A DNA stretch of 64,000 nucleotides from Haemophilus haemolyticus M19501 (GTDB lineage: Bacteria > Pseudomonadota > Gammaproteobacteria > Enterobacterales > Pasteurellaceae), in contig NZ_AFQO01000005.1 in assembly GCF_000222025.1 (NCBI RefSeq), positions 54,107 through 118,106 on the forward strand, in the 5' to 3' direction. This document shows, in pieces, positions 11,697 to 19,979 of the stretch (position 1 is the stretch's first letter; every line of letters begins with the position of its first letter). A program made the position numbers and the translations under genes. Under the pieces are notes generated by a model that was not told where the DNA came from, made no database searches, and saw only the letters and a list, made by a program, of their open reading frames with translations.

Positions 11697-11730
11697 TTTA
11701 TTTTTCAATAGTCAAAATTTGCATAAGAAT

Positions 11731-11744
11731 TGCATAAAAATTCA
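11731..11744. promoter_or_regulatory. Candidate ARG box for argR
   Basis: TGCATAAAAATTCA matches 13 of 14 positions of the ArgR half-site palindrome TGAAT-N4-ATTCA core. A poorer copy lies one helical turn away at 11720. ArgR autoregulation is known in enterics; binding here is inferred. Confidence 0.5.
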
Positions 11745-11801
11745 TTTTCATCAACTTGAATGTGAATAAAAGTAAAGAGAAAGAAAAAATTACCTCAGAA
11801 A

Positions 11802-11817
11802 TGTGAACTAGATCATA
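11802..11817. promoter_or_regulatory. CRP site upstream of mdh
   Basis: TGTGA-ACTAGA-TCATA matches 9 of 10 core positions of the CRP consensus TGTGA-N6-TCACA. Its centre (11809.5) lies about 60 bases upstream of the predicted mdh start, a class I activator spacing. Confidence 0.65.
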
Positions 11818-11834
11818 GAATGATATTTCTCTGT

Positions 11835-11863
11835 TTGTAATTGTGAGATGAAAATTTTAAAAT
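11835..11863 (+). promoter_or_regulatory. mdh promoter
   Basis: -35 TTGTAA (11835-11840), 17-base spacer, -10 TAAAAT (11858-11863). The predicted transcript starts near 11870, 32 bases before the mdh ATG, which has an AAGGAG ribosome site. Confidence 0.6.
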
Positions 11864-11901
11864 CAGGTCATCTTAAATTAACTAACACATAAGGAGTATT
11901 T

Positions 11902-12837
11902 ATGAAAGTTGCAGTATTAGGTGCCGCAGGCGGTATTGGTCAAGCATTAGCGTTATTACTAAAACTTCAGTTGCCTGCTGGTTCAGATTTAGCATTATAT
12001 GATATTGCCCCTGTTACCCCAGGTGTTGCAGTGGATGTGAGCCATATTCCAACCGCAGTGAATGTGAAAGGTTTTTCTGGTGAAGATCCAACGCCTGCAC
12101 TTGAAGGTGCGGATGTTGTATTAATTTCTGCTGGTGTTGCGCGTAAACCTGGTATGGACCGCTCTGATTTATTCAATATTAATGCAGGCATTGTTCGTGG
12201 TTTAATTGAGAAAGTCGCGGTTACTTGCCCGAAAGCATGCGTTGGTATCATCACTAACCCAGTAAATACTACTGTTGCGATTGCGGCTGAAGTATTGAAA
12301 AAAGCGGGCGTTTACGACAAACGTAAATTATTTGGTGTGACTACTTTAGACGTGTTACGTTCTGAAACCTTTGTGGCTGAATTAAAAGGTTTAAATGTTT
12401 CTCGTACGAGCGTTCCTGTTATTGGTGGTCACTCAGGTGTGACTATTCTTCCATTACTTTCTCAAGTTCAATATGCTGAATGGAATGAAGATGAAATCGA
12501 ACCATTAACAAAACGTATCCAAAATGCAGGTACAGAAGTTGTCAATGCAAAAGTGGGTGGCGGTTCTGCAACCCTCTCAATGGCGCAAGCTGCAGCGCGT
12601 TTTGCTCGTTCTTTAGTGAAAGGATTGAGTGGCGAGACAGTTGTTGAATGTACTTATGTTGAAGGGGATGGCAAATATGCTCGTTTCTTCTCTCAGCCAG
12701 TTCGTTTAGGCAAAGAAGGTGTAGAAGAAATTTTACCAATTGGTCCATTAAGCAATTTTGAACAACAAGCCTTAGAAAATATGTTGCCGACTTTACGTGC
12801 AGATATTGAATTAGGCGAAAAATTTATTAATGGTTAA
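11902..12837 (+). CDS. mdh: Malate dehydrogenase (NAD)
   Basis: A 311-residue malate dehydrogenase (E. coli 312) that interconverts malate and oxaloacetate. [20 protein letters not shown] is the NAD-binding loop. [18 protein letters not shown] carries the substrate-binding arginines of the mobile loop, NPVNTTV the middle block, and [16 protein letters not shown] the catalytic His. H. influenzae runs a branched TCA cycle, so the enzyme probably works mainly in the reductive direction. Upstream CRP and promoter elements suggest catabolite control. Confidence 0.97.
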   Translation: MKVAVLGAAGGIGQALALLLKLQLPAGSDLALYDIAPVTPGVAVDVSHIPTAVNVKGFSGEDPTPALEGADVVLISAGVARKPGMDRSDLFNINAGIVRGLIEKVAVTCPKACVGIITNPVNTTVAIAAEVLKKAGVYDKRKLFGVTTLDVLRSETFVAELKGLNVSRTSVPVIGGHSGVTILPLLSQVQYAEWNEDEIEPLTKRIQNAGTEVVNAKVGGGSATLSMAQAAARFARSLVKGLSGETVVECTYVEGDGKYARFFSQPVRLGKEGVEEILPIGPLSNFEQQALENMLPTLRADIELGEKFING

Positions 12838-12884
12838 TCATTAAAAAATAAGGGGGAGTTAGCTCTCTTTTTATGTTTCGATAA

Positions 12885-12908
12885 AAAAGCCACCATTTGG
12901 TGGCTTTT
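12885..12908. terminator. Bidirectional terminator between mdh and lysS
   Basis: AAAGCCACCA / GGTGGCTTTT with a TTT loop and flanking A and T runs, between convergent genes. Confidence 0.85.
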
Positions 12909-12921
12909 GTTTGTATCTTTA

Positions 12922-14430
12922 TTATTTCTGACGCATTGCAGGGAATAAGATAACATCACGAATTGATGGTGCATTTGCATAAAGCATCGCTAGACGGTCG
13001 ATACCTAAACCTTCCCCAGCTGTTGGTGGTAAGCCGTGTTCTAGTGCAACAACAAAGTCTTCATCTTTAAACATCGCTTCATCATCGCCCGCTTCTTTCG
13101 CAGCCACTTGTGCATCAAAACGTTCATTTTGATCTTCCGCGTCATTTAATTCTGAGAAACCATTACCAATTTCACGTCCGCCGATGAATAATTCAAAACG
13201 GTCAGTCACTTCAGGGTTTTCATCATTACGACGTGCAAGTGGCGAAATTTCCGCAGGGTGAGCCATTAAGAAGGTTGGTTGAATTAAGTGATGTTCAGCC
13301 ACTTCTTCAAAAATTGCGTTCACAATACTGCCTAAACCCCAAGATTTTTGTACTTCAATACCTAAGCGTTCTGCCGTGGCTTTTGCACGATTAAAGTCAT
13401 ATAAATCTTCTTTTACGATACCTTTGTCTGCACCATATTTAATGGTTGCATCGTGTAACGTAATACGTTCGAATGGTTTGCCGAAGTCAAATTCTAAATC
13501 ACCGTATTTCACAATGGTTGTACCAAGAATATCAATCGCTAATTTACGAAGAAGTTCTTCGGTGTTATCCATTAAATCGTGGTAATCTGCATAGGCTTGA
13601 TAGTATTCAAGCATAGTAAATTCTGGATTATGACGAACAGAAACCCCTTCATTACGGAAGTTACGGTTTAATTCAAATACTCGTTCAAAGCCACCCACTA
13701 CTAAGCGTTTTAAATAAAGTTCAGGTGCGATACGTAAATACATATCCACATCTAATGCATTGTGATGAGTCACGAAAGGACGCGCAGATGCGCCGCCTGG
13801 AATCACTTGTAACATTGGCGTTTCCACTTCCATAAAGCCTTTAGAAATGAAATATTCACGAATACCCGCGACAACTTTAGAACGAATAATAAAAGTGCGG
13901 CGAGATTCTTCGTTAGAAATTAAATCTAAATAACGTTGGCGATAACGAACTTCTTGGTCGGTTAAACCATGGAATTTGTCTGGTAATGGGCGAAGTGCTT
14001 TGGTTAAAAGTTGAACTTCCGTAGTTTTAACGGTGAGTTCATCAGTTTTTGTTTTAAATAAAGTGCCTTTAATGCCAACGATATCACCTAAATCCCAAGT
14101 ACCAACGTCATCTTTATAAACACCTTCAGGCAAATTATCGCGTGCAACGTAAAGCTGGATTTTACCGCTCATATCTTGAATGGTGATAAAAGTTGCTTTA
14201 CCCATTGCACGGCGAGTCATAATACGACCAGCAACTTGTACTTCAATGCCTTTTTCTTTTAAGATTTCCCCGTCTTCTGAATCATATTGATTGTGTAAAT
14301 CTTGTGCGAGAGCATCACGACGAAACTTGTTTGGAAATGCATTACCTTTTGCACGTAATGCGGCTAATTTTTCACGACGAACGAGCATTTCGCCATTGAG
14401 ATCTAATTCTTTAACTTCTTGTTCTGACAT
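12922..14430 (-). CDS. lysS: Lysyl-tRNA synthetase (class II)
   Basis: A 502-residue class IIb enzyme charging tRNA-Lys. The N-terminal OB-fold anticodon domain (about 60-160) includes [19 protein letters not shown]. The catalytic domain follows with motif 2 ([20 protein letters not shown]), [18 protein letters not shown] and motif 3 ([18 protein letters not shown]). It follows prfB in the same direction, the prfB-lysS pairing also seen in E. coli, with about 150 bases and a GC-rich hairpin between. Confidence 0.97.
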   Translation of the reverse strand: MSEQEVKELDLNGEMLVRREKLAALRAKGNAFPNKFRRDALAQDLHNQYDSEDGEILKEKGIEVQVAGRIMTRRAMGKATFITIQDMSGKIQLYVARDNLPEGVYKDDVGTWDLGDIVGIKGTLFKTKTDELTVKTTEVQLLTKALRPLPDKFHGLTDQEVRYRQRYLDLISNEESRRTFIIRSKVVAGIREYFISKGFMEVETPMLQVIPGGASARPFVTHHNALDVDMYLRIAPELYLKRLVVGGFERVFELNRNFRNEGVSVRHNPEFTMLEYYQAYADYHDLMDNTEELLRKLAIDILGTTIVKYGDLEFDFGKPFERITLHDATIKYGADKGIVKEDLYDFNRAKATAERLGIEVQKSWGLGSIVNAIFEEVAEHHLIQPTFLMAHPAEISPLARRNDENPEVTDRFELFIGGREIGNGFSELNDAEDQNERFDAQVAAKEAGDDEAMFKDEDFVVALEHGLPPTAGEGLGIDRLAMLYANAPSIRDVILFPAMRQK

Positions 14431-14548
14431 ATTGTTTACCTTTTTTATAAATTAATAAGAAATTTTTATTTTCTTTGTTTACTTTAGGAGCTGTCGAAGA
14501 CTAAAGGAAATATATTATCGAAAGCCCCCTTCCGTTGCTTCGCGCCAC

Positions 14549-14571
14549 TTTCCCCCGTAAACAGGGGAAGG
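14549..14571. repeat. GC-rich hairpin between prfB and lysS
   Basis: CTTTCCCC / GGGGAAG stem with loop CGTAAACA, in an island unusually rich in C compared with its surroundings (14523-14571). It could attenuate read-through from prfB to lysS, or be a small intergenic repeat; no T-run follows on the minus strand. Confidence 0.4.
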
Positions 14572-14579
14572 CAAAAATT

Positions 14580-15678
14580 TTATAATCCAGCCTTGAGACT
14601 CGCTTCAATAAATCGATCTAAATCCCCGTCTAATACGGCTTGCGTATTACGGTTTTCTACGCCAGTACGTAAATCTTTAATGCGTGAATCGTCTAATACA
14701 TAAGAGCGAATTTGGCTTCCCCAACCAATGTCAGATTTATTATCTTCCATTGCTTGCTTATCTGCATTTTTCTTTTGTAATTCAAGCTCATACAATTTCG
14801 CTTTTAATTGTTTCATTGCTTGATCTTTGTTCTTGTGCTGTGAACGGTCGTTTTGACATTGCACCACAATGCCACTTGGCATATGGGTAATTCGCACCGC
14901 ACTTTCAGTTTTGTTTACGTGCTGACCACCTGCTCCTGATGCACGATAAACATCAATACGTAAATCAGCAGGATTGATTTCAATATCAATATCATCATCA
15001 ATTTCAGGGTAGACAAATGCCGCACTGAACGATGTATGACGACGGTTATTGGAATCAAATGGACTTTTACGCACCAAACGATGAATACCGGTTTCTGTTC
15101 GTAACCAACCAAAAGCATATTCACCGCTCACTTTAATCGTTGCCGATTTCAATCCAGCTACATCACCGTCAGAGACTTCCATCAGTTCAGTTTTAAATCC
15201 CTTGCTTTCAGCCCAACGGAGATACATACGGAGCAACATTTCTGTCCAATCTTGAGCTTCCGTACCGCCCGAACCAGCTTGTAAGTCCACATAGCAATCG
15301 CAAGCATCATGTTCGCCACTAAACATTCGACGGAACTCTAATTTTTCGAGTTGTTGTTCGAGTTCATCTAATTCAGCTACCGCTTCATTGAAGGTGTCTT
15401 CGTCTTCTGCTTCGATGGCAAGTTCTAATAATCCATCAACATCTTCTAAACCTTGTTCTAAATTTTTGATGGTATTTACAACTTGTTCTAAAGAAACGCG
15501 TTCTTTACCAAGCGCTTGGGCTTTATCCGGATCATTCCAAACATCTGGCTGTTCTAATTCCGCATTGACTTCTTCTAAACGCTCAACTTTGGCATCGAAG
15601 TCAAAGATACCCCCGAAGCACCGAAGTGCGGTCGGATAAGTCGGTGATTTTATTTTTTACAGGATTGATTTCAAACAT
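14580..15678 (-). CDS. prfB: Peptide chain release factor 2, with programmed +1 frameshift
   Basis: RF2 reads UAA and UGA stop codons. Frame zero starts at ATG 15678 ([20 protein letters not shown]) and ends at an in-frame UGA at 15603-15601 after 25 codons. Reading CUUUGAC with a +1 slip continues as [20 protein letters not shown] to 14580. Total length with the shift is 365 residues, the same as E. coli RF2. Visible motifs include GGQ ([19 protein letters not shown]) for peptide release and [13 protein letters not shown], with SPF as the stop-recognition tripeptide. The frameshift is the standard autoregulation of RF2 level, not damage. Confidence 0.96.
15600..15615 (-). promoter_or_regulatory. 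prfB recoding site
   Basis: On the minus strand: CGGGGGTATCTTTGAC, with the internal Shine-Dalgarno-like GGGGG, 3 bases, then CUU-UGA-C. It is nearly identical to the E. coli site AGGGGGTATCTTTGAC. An uptake signal (15624-15632) lies 8 bases before it within the coding sequence. Confidence 0.93.
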
Positions 15679-15810
15679 AATAAATTCACTGTGTGATAAA
15701 GTGTGGAATTATATGCTATTTTCTGGTTTTTGGATAGTTTGACCTTGCAGAAATTAGCAATCTCTCTATAATTTCAGACTTTCTTACTCAAGCTAATTTA
15801 GGAACAAAAA

Positions 15811-16500
15811 ATGAAGAAAATTTTTACCGCACTTTTGTGCGTGGCTGCGGCTAATACAATGGCAAACGATGCCACGATTAAAAGCAAATTACAGTCTCTT
15901 GGCGCATCAAATATTGATGTGAAATCCTCGCCAATTTCAGGTATCAAAACTGCCGTAACAGATCAAGGCGTACTTTATGTGACGGAAGATGGAAAATATG
16001 CTTTCCAAGGTAAACTTTACGAGCTCACGAATAATGGTCCTGTTGATGTAGCGGGTAAAATTTTAGTGGATAAACTTAATTCTTATAAAAACGAGATGAT
16101 TGTTTATCCCGCTAAAAATGAAAAGCATGTTGTGACGGTATTTATGGATATTACTTGCCATTATTGCCATTTATTACATCAGCAATTAAAAGAATATAAC
16201 GATCTTGGAATTACTGTACGTTATTTAGCTTTCCCTCGCGCAGGTATGAATAATCAAACGGCGAAACAAATGGAAGCGATTTGGACGGCGAAAGATCCCG
16301 TTTTTGCTTTAAACGAAGCTGAAGACGGCAATTTACCAAAAGAAGTTAAAACGCCAAATATCGTGAAAAAACATTATGAATTAGGTATTCAATTTGGTGT
16401 ACGAGGAACACCAAGTATTGTTATCTCAACTGGTGAGCTTATTGGCGGTTATTTAAAACCAGCTGATTTATTAAGAGCTCTTGAAGAAACGGCACAATAA
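15811..16500 (+). CDS. dsbC: DsbC, periplasmic disulfide isomerase
   Basis: A 229-residue protein with a cleavable signal peptide (MKKIFTALLCVAAANTMA, cut about residue 18), an N-terminal dimerisation domain and a thioredoxin-fold domain with the redox motif CHYC near residue 115 and cis-proline GTPS near 198. It would reshuffle wrong disulfides in the periplasm, kept reduced by DsbD. E. coli DsbC has CGYC, so the His after the first Cys is a local variant. The dsbC-recJ order is the same in E. coli. An uptake signal sits inside the signal-peptide coding region. Confidence 0.92.
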   Translation: MKKIFTALLCVAAANTMANDATIKSKLQSLGASNIDVKSSPISGIKTAVTDQGVLYVTEDGKYAFQGKLYELTNNGPVDVAGKILVDKLNSYKNEMIVYPAKNEKHVVTVFMDITCHYCHLLHQQLKEYNDLGITVRYLAFPRAGMNNQTAKQMEAIWTAKDPVFALNEAEDGNLPKEVKTPNIVKKHYELGIQFGVRGTPSIVISTGELIGGYLKPADLLRALEETAQ

Positions 16501-16514
16501 TTTTATAATAAAGA

Positions 16515-16545
16515 ACAAGGGGCAGTTGCCTACCCCTTGTATTTA
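16515..16545 (+). terminator. Terminator after dsbC
   Basis: CAAGGGG / CCCCTTG stem with GGC/GCC inner pairing, followed by a weak T-rich stretch. Confidence 0.6.
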
Positions 16546-16662
16546 GTCGGTTATGCTTAATATGCTGGGGAGCTTAAAAGCATTAACAATACTAAGACTA
16601 TGATATAAATACATAATTTAGGCATTATTAAAATCCTTAGCTGACACAATAGTTAGACTAAT

Positions 16663-16714
16663 GGTCAGTAGGGCTTTTAACCCCTGTCAGCATTCAGGGT
16701 TAAAAGCCCTGACC
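16663..16714. repeat. Long imperfect inverted repeat in the dsbC-recJ gap
   Basis: AGGGCTTTTAACCC pairs perfectly with GGGTTAAAAGCCCT across an 11-base loop, extended by GGTC/GACC with a 3-base bulge. No T-run follows directly. It may be a small dispersed repeat. The remaining gap holds only terminators. Confidence 0.6.
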
Positions 16715-16738
16715 GACAGGAAAAAGTATAGATAAAAG

Positions 16739-16765
16739 AGCTGTTGATTTCAACAGCTTTTTGCT
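16739..16765 (+). terminator. Hairpin with T-run just before recJ
   Basis: AGCTGTTG / CAACAGCT with ATTT loop then TTTTTGCTTTT, a good intrinsic terminator shape ending 23 bases before the recJ start. It may limit transcription into recJ from upstream. Confidence 0.65.
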
Positions 16766-16787
16766 TTTAGGTATGAATTAATATCCA

Positions 16788-18515
16788 GTGAAAAAACTTA
16801 TCAAACGCCGTGAAATTCCAGTTGGAAATTCTGTTTCAACCCATCCGTTATTAGATCGCCTTTATCGCGCTCGTCATATTAAAAACACCAAAGAATTAGA
16901 CCGCACTTTGAAATCAATGCTCAATCCAAATCAATTATATGGCATTGATCAAGCGGTAAATTTATTAGTTGAAGCCTATCAACAACAGCAAAAAATAGTG
17001 ATTGTTGGGGATTTCGATGCTGATGGTGCAACCAGCACAGCATTGAGTGTGCTGGCTTTAAGACAACTTGGTTTTTCCGATGTAGATTACCTTGTACCAA
17101 ATCGATTTGAACAAGGTTATGGTTTGAGTATTCCTGTGGCTGAAATGGCTCTTGAAAAGGGCGTTCAGTTATTAATGACGGTGGATAACGGTGTTTCATC
17201 TTTTGAAGGCGTTGCATTTTTGAAAGAGAAAGGCATTCGAGTTTTAGTCACGGATCATCATTTACCTCCCGAAACTTTGCCGCTAGCCGATGCTATTGTT
17301 AATCCTAATTTAAGTCAGTGTGGTTTCCCTTCAAAATCTTTAGCGGGCGTTGGTGTTGCGTTTTATTTGATGTTAGCCGTACGAGCAAAATTTCGTGAAC
17401 TCGGTATTTTTACTGCAGAAACACAACCTAATTTTACTGACTTGCTAGATCTAGTGGCATTGGGTACTGTCGCTGATGTTGTGCCTTTAGACCAAAATAA
17501 TCGTATCCTTGCTTATCAAGGCTTAATGCGGATTCGTGCACGGCGTTGTCGTCCTGGTATTGTTGCGTTGGCTGAAGTGGCTAACCGTAATGTTGAACAG
17601 TTTACTTCAAGTGATCTTGGTTTTTGTATCGGACCTCGTTTAAATGCAGCAGGGCGTTTAGACAATATGTCGATTGGGGTAGAGCTTTTGCTGGCGGACG
17701 ACATGCTAAAAGCCAGAGAATTGGCTTTAGATCTTGATCAACTCAATCAAACGCGTAAAGAGATTGAAGCAGGTATGAAGCTTGAGGCGCTAGAAATTTG
17801 CCAAAATCTCACCGCTCTTTTTAAAGAGTTACCTTCGGGGATTACACTTTATCAACCAGATTGGCATCAGGGCGTATTAGGCATTGTGTCATCTCGGATT
17901 AAAGAGCAATATCACCGTCCTGTGATTGCTTTTGCACAAGATAGTGAGGGAACCTTGAAAGGTTCTGCGCGTTCTATCGAAGGTTTGCATATGCGTGATG
18001 TTTTAGAACGTATTCATTCGCAACATCCTAATATGATTTTAAAATTTGGTGGCCATGCTATGGCTGCGGGATTAAGCCTCCGAGAAGAACACTTTGACGA
18101 TTTCCAACATGTTTTTAATCAAACCGTTGCCGATTGGCTTGATGAAGAACATTTACAAGGTGTCATCTGGACCGATGGCGAATTAAATTCAAATGAATTT
18201 AATCTTGAAACGGCGGAACTGATAAAATCAGCAGGCCCTTGGGGACAAGCTTTCCCAGAGCCTTGTTTTGATGGCGAATTTAAAATTTTAGACCAGCGTG
18301 CAATTGGACAAAATCAAAACCATCTCAAAATGTTAGTAGAGCCAAAACAAGGCGGGCCTTTATTAGATGCCGTTGCGTTTAATATTGACACAAGATTGTA
18401 TCCCGATCTTTCAATTAAACAGGCGAGATTTGCATATAAATTGGATGTTAATGAGTTTCGTGGTAACCGAAATGTACAGCTTTTAGTGGAATATATTGAA
18501 GCGATTGATGAGTAA
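16788..18515 (+). CDS. recJ: RecJ, single-strand 5'-3' exonuclease
   Basis: A 575-residue DHH-family nuclease (E. coli 577) used in RecF recombination and mismatch repair. The start is GTG 16788; no in-frame ATG lies upstream. The DHH domain carries IVGDFDADGATSTALS, TVDNGVSSFEG and VTDHHLPPE as Mn-binding motifs, plus VALGTVADVVPL. The DHHA1 domain has KFGGHAMAAGLSL near 425, and an OB-like C-terminal domain follows. The last codons overlap the start of the next (broken) gene. Confidence 0.95.
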   Translation: MKKLIKRREIPVGNSVSTHPLLDRLYRARHIKNTKELDRTLKSMLNPNQLYGIDQAVNLLVEAYQQQQKIVIVGDFDADGATSTALSVLALRQLGFSDVDYLVPNRFEQGYGLSIPVAEMALEKGVQLLMTVDNGVSSFEGVAFLKEKGIRVLVTDHHLPPETLPLADAIVNPNLSQCGFPSKSLAGVGVAFYLMLAVRAKFRELGIFTAETQPNFTDLLDLVALGTVADVVPLDQNNRILAYQGLMRIRARRCRPGIVALAEVANRNVEQFTSSDLGFCIGPRLNAAGRLDNMSIGVELLLADDMLKARELALDLDQLNQTRKEIEAGMKLEALEICQNLTALFKELPSGITLYQPDWHQGVLGIVSSRIKEQYHRPVIAFAQDSEGTLKGSARSIEGLHMRDVLERIHSQHPNMILKFGGHAMAAGLSLREEHFDDFQHVFNQTVADWLDEEHLQGVIWTDGELNSNEFNLETAELIKSAGPWGQAFPEPCFDGEFKILDQRAIGQNQNHLKMLVEPKQGGPLLDAVAFNIDTRLYPDLSIKQARFAYKLDVNEFRGNRNVQLLVEYIEAIDE

Positions 18516-19213
18516 TGTTTTGAAATTTTATGGATTATTCGTATTAGGTTTATTTGGGTTTACATCATCGGCTATAGCTGAAGTAAATCAAAAAGAATTT
18601 TCTACTCAAAATCCACCGCACTTACCATCTTCTGATGTCATGCATTTTGAAGATGGGCGGGATTATTTTTCTTATCAAGAGCCTATTGAACAAGCACCTA
18701 GAGCGGATAAAAAAATACGTATTCAATTCTTTTTTGATTACGATTGCCGCGTATGTTCGTCAGCGCAAGATATTTTGGAGCTTTATAGTCAAATGCGTAC
18801 AAATAAAGTTGCGTTGGAACAATATCCTATTGCAACTGCCGAATAGTCAGTTTAGCGCACGCATTTTTTATACCTTGCAAGCACTAAGTGCGGGTGAATT
18901 ATCTAATGTTTTATAATTTGAAACTTCAGAAAAATCCCGTTATGCAGAGTTGTCTGCGACAAATAAAATTCAACAATGGGCGGAAGAACAAGGGCTAGAT
19001 AAGCCGTTATTTATTCAAACTGAAAATTCAGAAAGAGTAAAAGAACAAATTCAAGATGCGATTGAATTGACGGAAGAATATGGTGTGTTTACCTATCCTT
19101 ACGTTGTCATTGGGGGAAAATATGTACTCACGGCGAGCACGCTTTATAATGATGATTATAGCGTGGCTGTGCTAGATTTTTTGGTAAATAAAATAGAACA
19201 GGAACAAAAGTGA
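18508..19213 (+). pseudogene. DsbA-like thioredoxin-fold protein, broken twice
   Basis: The first frame gives a signal peptide (MSNVLKFYGLFVLGLFGFTSSAIA) and a DsbA-like start with CRVC (IQFFFDYDCRVCSSAQD), then stops at 18846. The continuation lies in another frame (SQFSARIFYTLQALSAGELSNVL), which is interrupted by TAA at 18914-18916, then resumes in the same frame as FETSEKSRYAELSATNKIQQ to a stop at 19213. So one frameshift near 18843 and one nonsense codon (probably TTA to TAA). The intact relative remembered from strain Rd is HI1215. The start overlaps recJ and the stop overlaps mtn by one base. Confidence 0.85.
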
Positions 19214-19902
19214 TGAAAATCGGAATTGTTGGCGCAATGGCGCAAGAAGTAGAAATTTTAAAAAATTTAATGGTAGAGAGAACTGAAACTCAAGTAGCAA
19301 GTGCGGTCATTTTTGAAGGCAAAATTAACGGTAAAAATGTTGTATTATTACAATCAGGCATTGGCAAAGTGGCAGCTGCCATTGGCACGACGGCATTATT
19401 GCAATTAGCCAAGCCAGATTGTGTGATCAATACTGGCTCTGCAGGTGGGGTAGCAAAAGGCTTAAAAGTGGGGGATATTGTGATTTCTGATGAAACACGC
19501 TATCACGATGCGGATGTGACCGCTTTTGGCTATGAAAAAGGGCAGTTACCTGCTAATCCTGCGGCATTTTTATCGGACAAAAAATTAGCAGATCTCGCTC
19601 AAGAAATTGCAGAAAAGCAAGGGCAATCAGTAAAACGTGGTTTAATTTGCTCTGGCGATAGTTTTATTAATAGTGAAGACAAAATTGCACAAATAAAAGC
19701 AGACTTCCCGAATGTGACGGGGGTTGAAATGGAAGCGACAGCAATTGCACAAGTTTGCTATGCGTTTAATGTGCCTTTTGTGGTGGTTCGAGCAATTTCT
19801 GATGGCGGCGATGGCAAAGCAAGTATGTCTTTTGAAGAGTTTTTACCATTAGCGGCGAAGCAGTCTTCGGCGTTAGTGTTAGGGATGATTGACAGACTGT
19901 AG
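19213..19902 (+). CDS. mtn: 5'-methylthioadenosine/S-adenosylhomocysteine nucleosidase
   Basis: A 229-residue nucleosidase that hydrolyses MTA and SAH (and 5'-deoxyadenosine), feeding methionine salvage and the LuxS route to autoinducer-2. Motifs: [59 protein letters not shown] (ribose-binding Met-Glu) and RAISDGGDG with the catalytic Asp. ATG 19213 overlaps the previous stop (GTGATGA); a GTG one codon upstream is possible. E. coli MtnN is 232 residues. Confidence 0.95.
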   Translation: MKIGIVGAMAQEVEILKNLMVERTETQVASAVIFEGKINGKNVVLLQSGIGKVAAAIGTTALLQLAKPDCVINTGSAGGVAKGLKVGDIVISDETRYHDADVTAFGYEKGQLPANPAAFLSDKKLADLAQEIAEKQGQSVKRGLICSGDSFINSEDKIAQIKADFPNVTGVEMEATAIAQVCYAFNVPFVVVRAISDGGDGKASMSFEEFLPLAAKQSSALVLGMIDRL

Positions 19903-19939
19903 TAATAATCTTTTAATAAGATAATAAATTCTAAAATTA

Positions 19940-19970
19940 AAGGCATAGCTTATTAGCTATGCCTTTTTAT
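19940..19970. terminator. Bidirectional terminator between mtn and the TonB receptor
   Basis: AAGGCATAGCT / AGCTATGCCTT perfect stem with a 4-base loop, followed by TTTTTAT. The genes are convergent. Confidence 0.85.
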
Positions 19971-19979
19971 ATGAGCCAA

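Noticed and set aside
13885..13900. Uptake signal in lysS (AAAGTGCGGCG)
   Set aside because: The last base of the 9-mer differs (C for T), so it was not counted among perfect copies.
14580..15326. prfB as a short gene starting at an internal Met, or as a pseudogene
   Set aside because: The in-frame UGA is the known programmed frameshift; the full 365-residue product reads through it.
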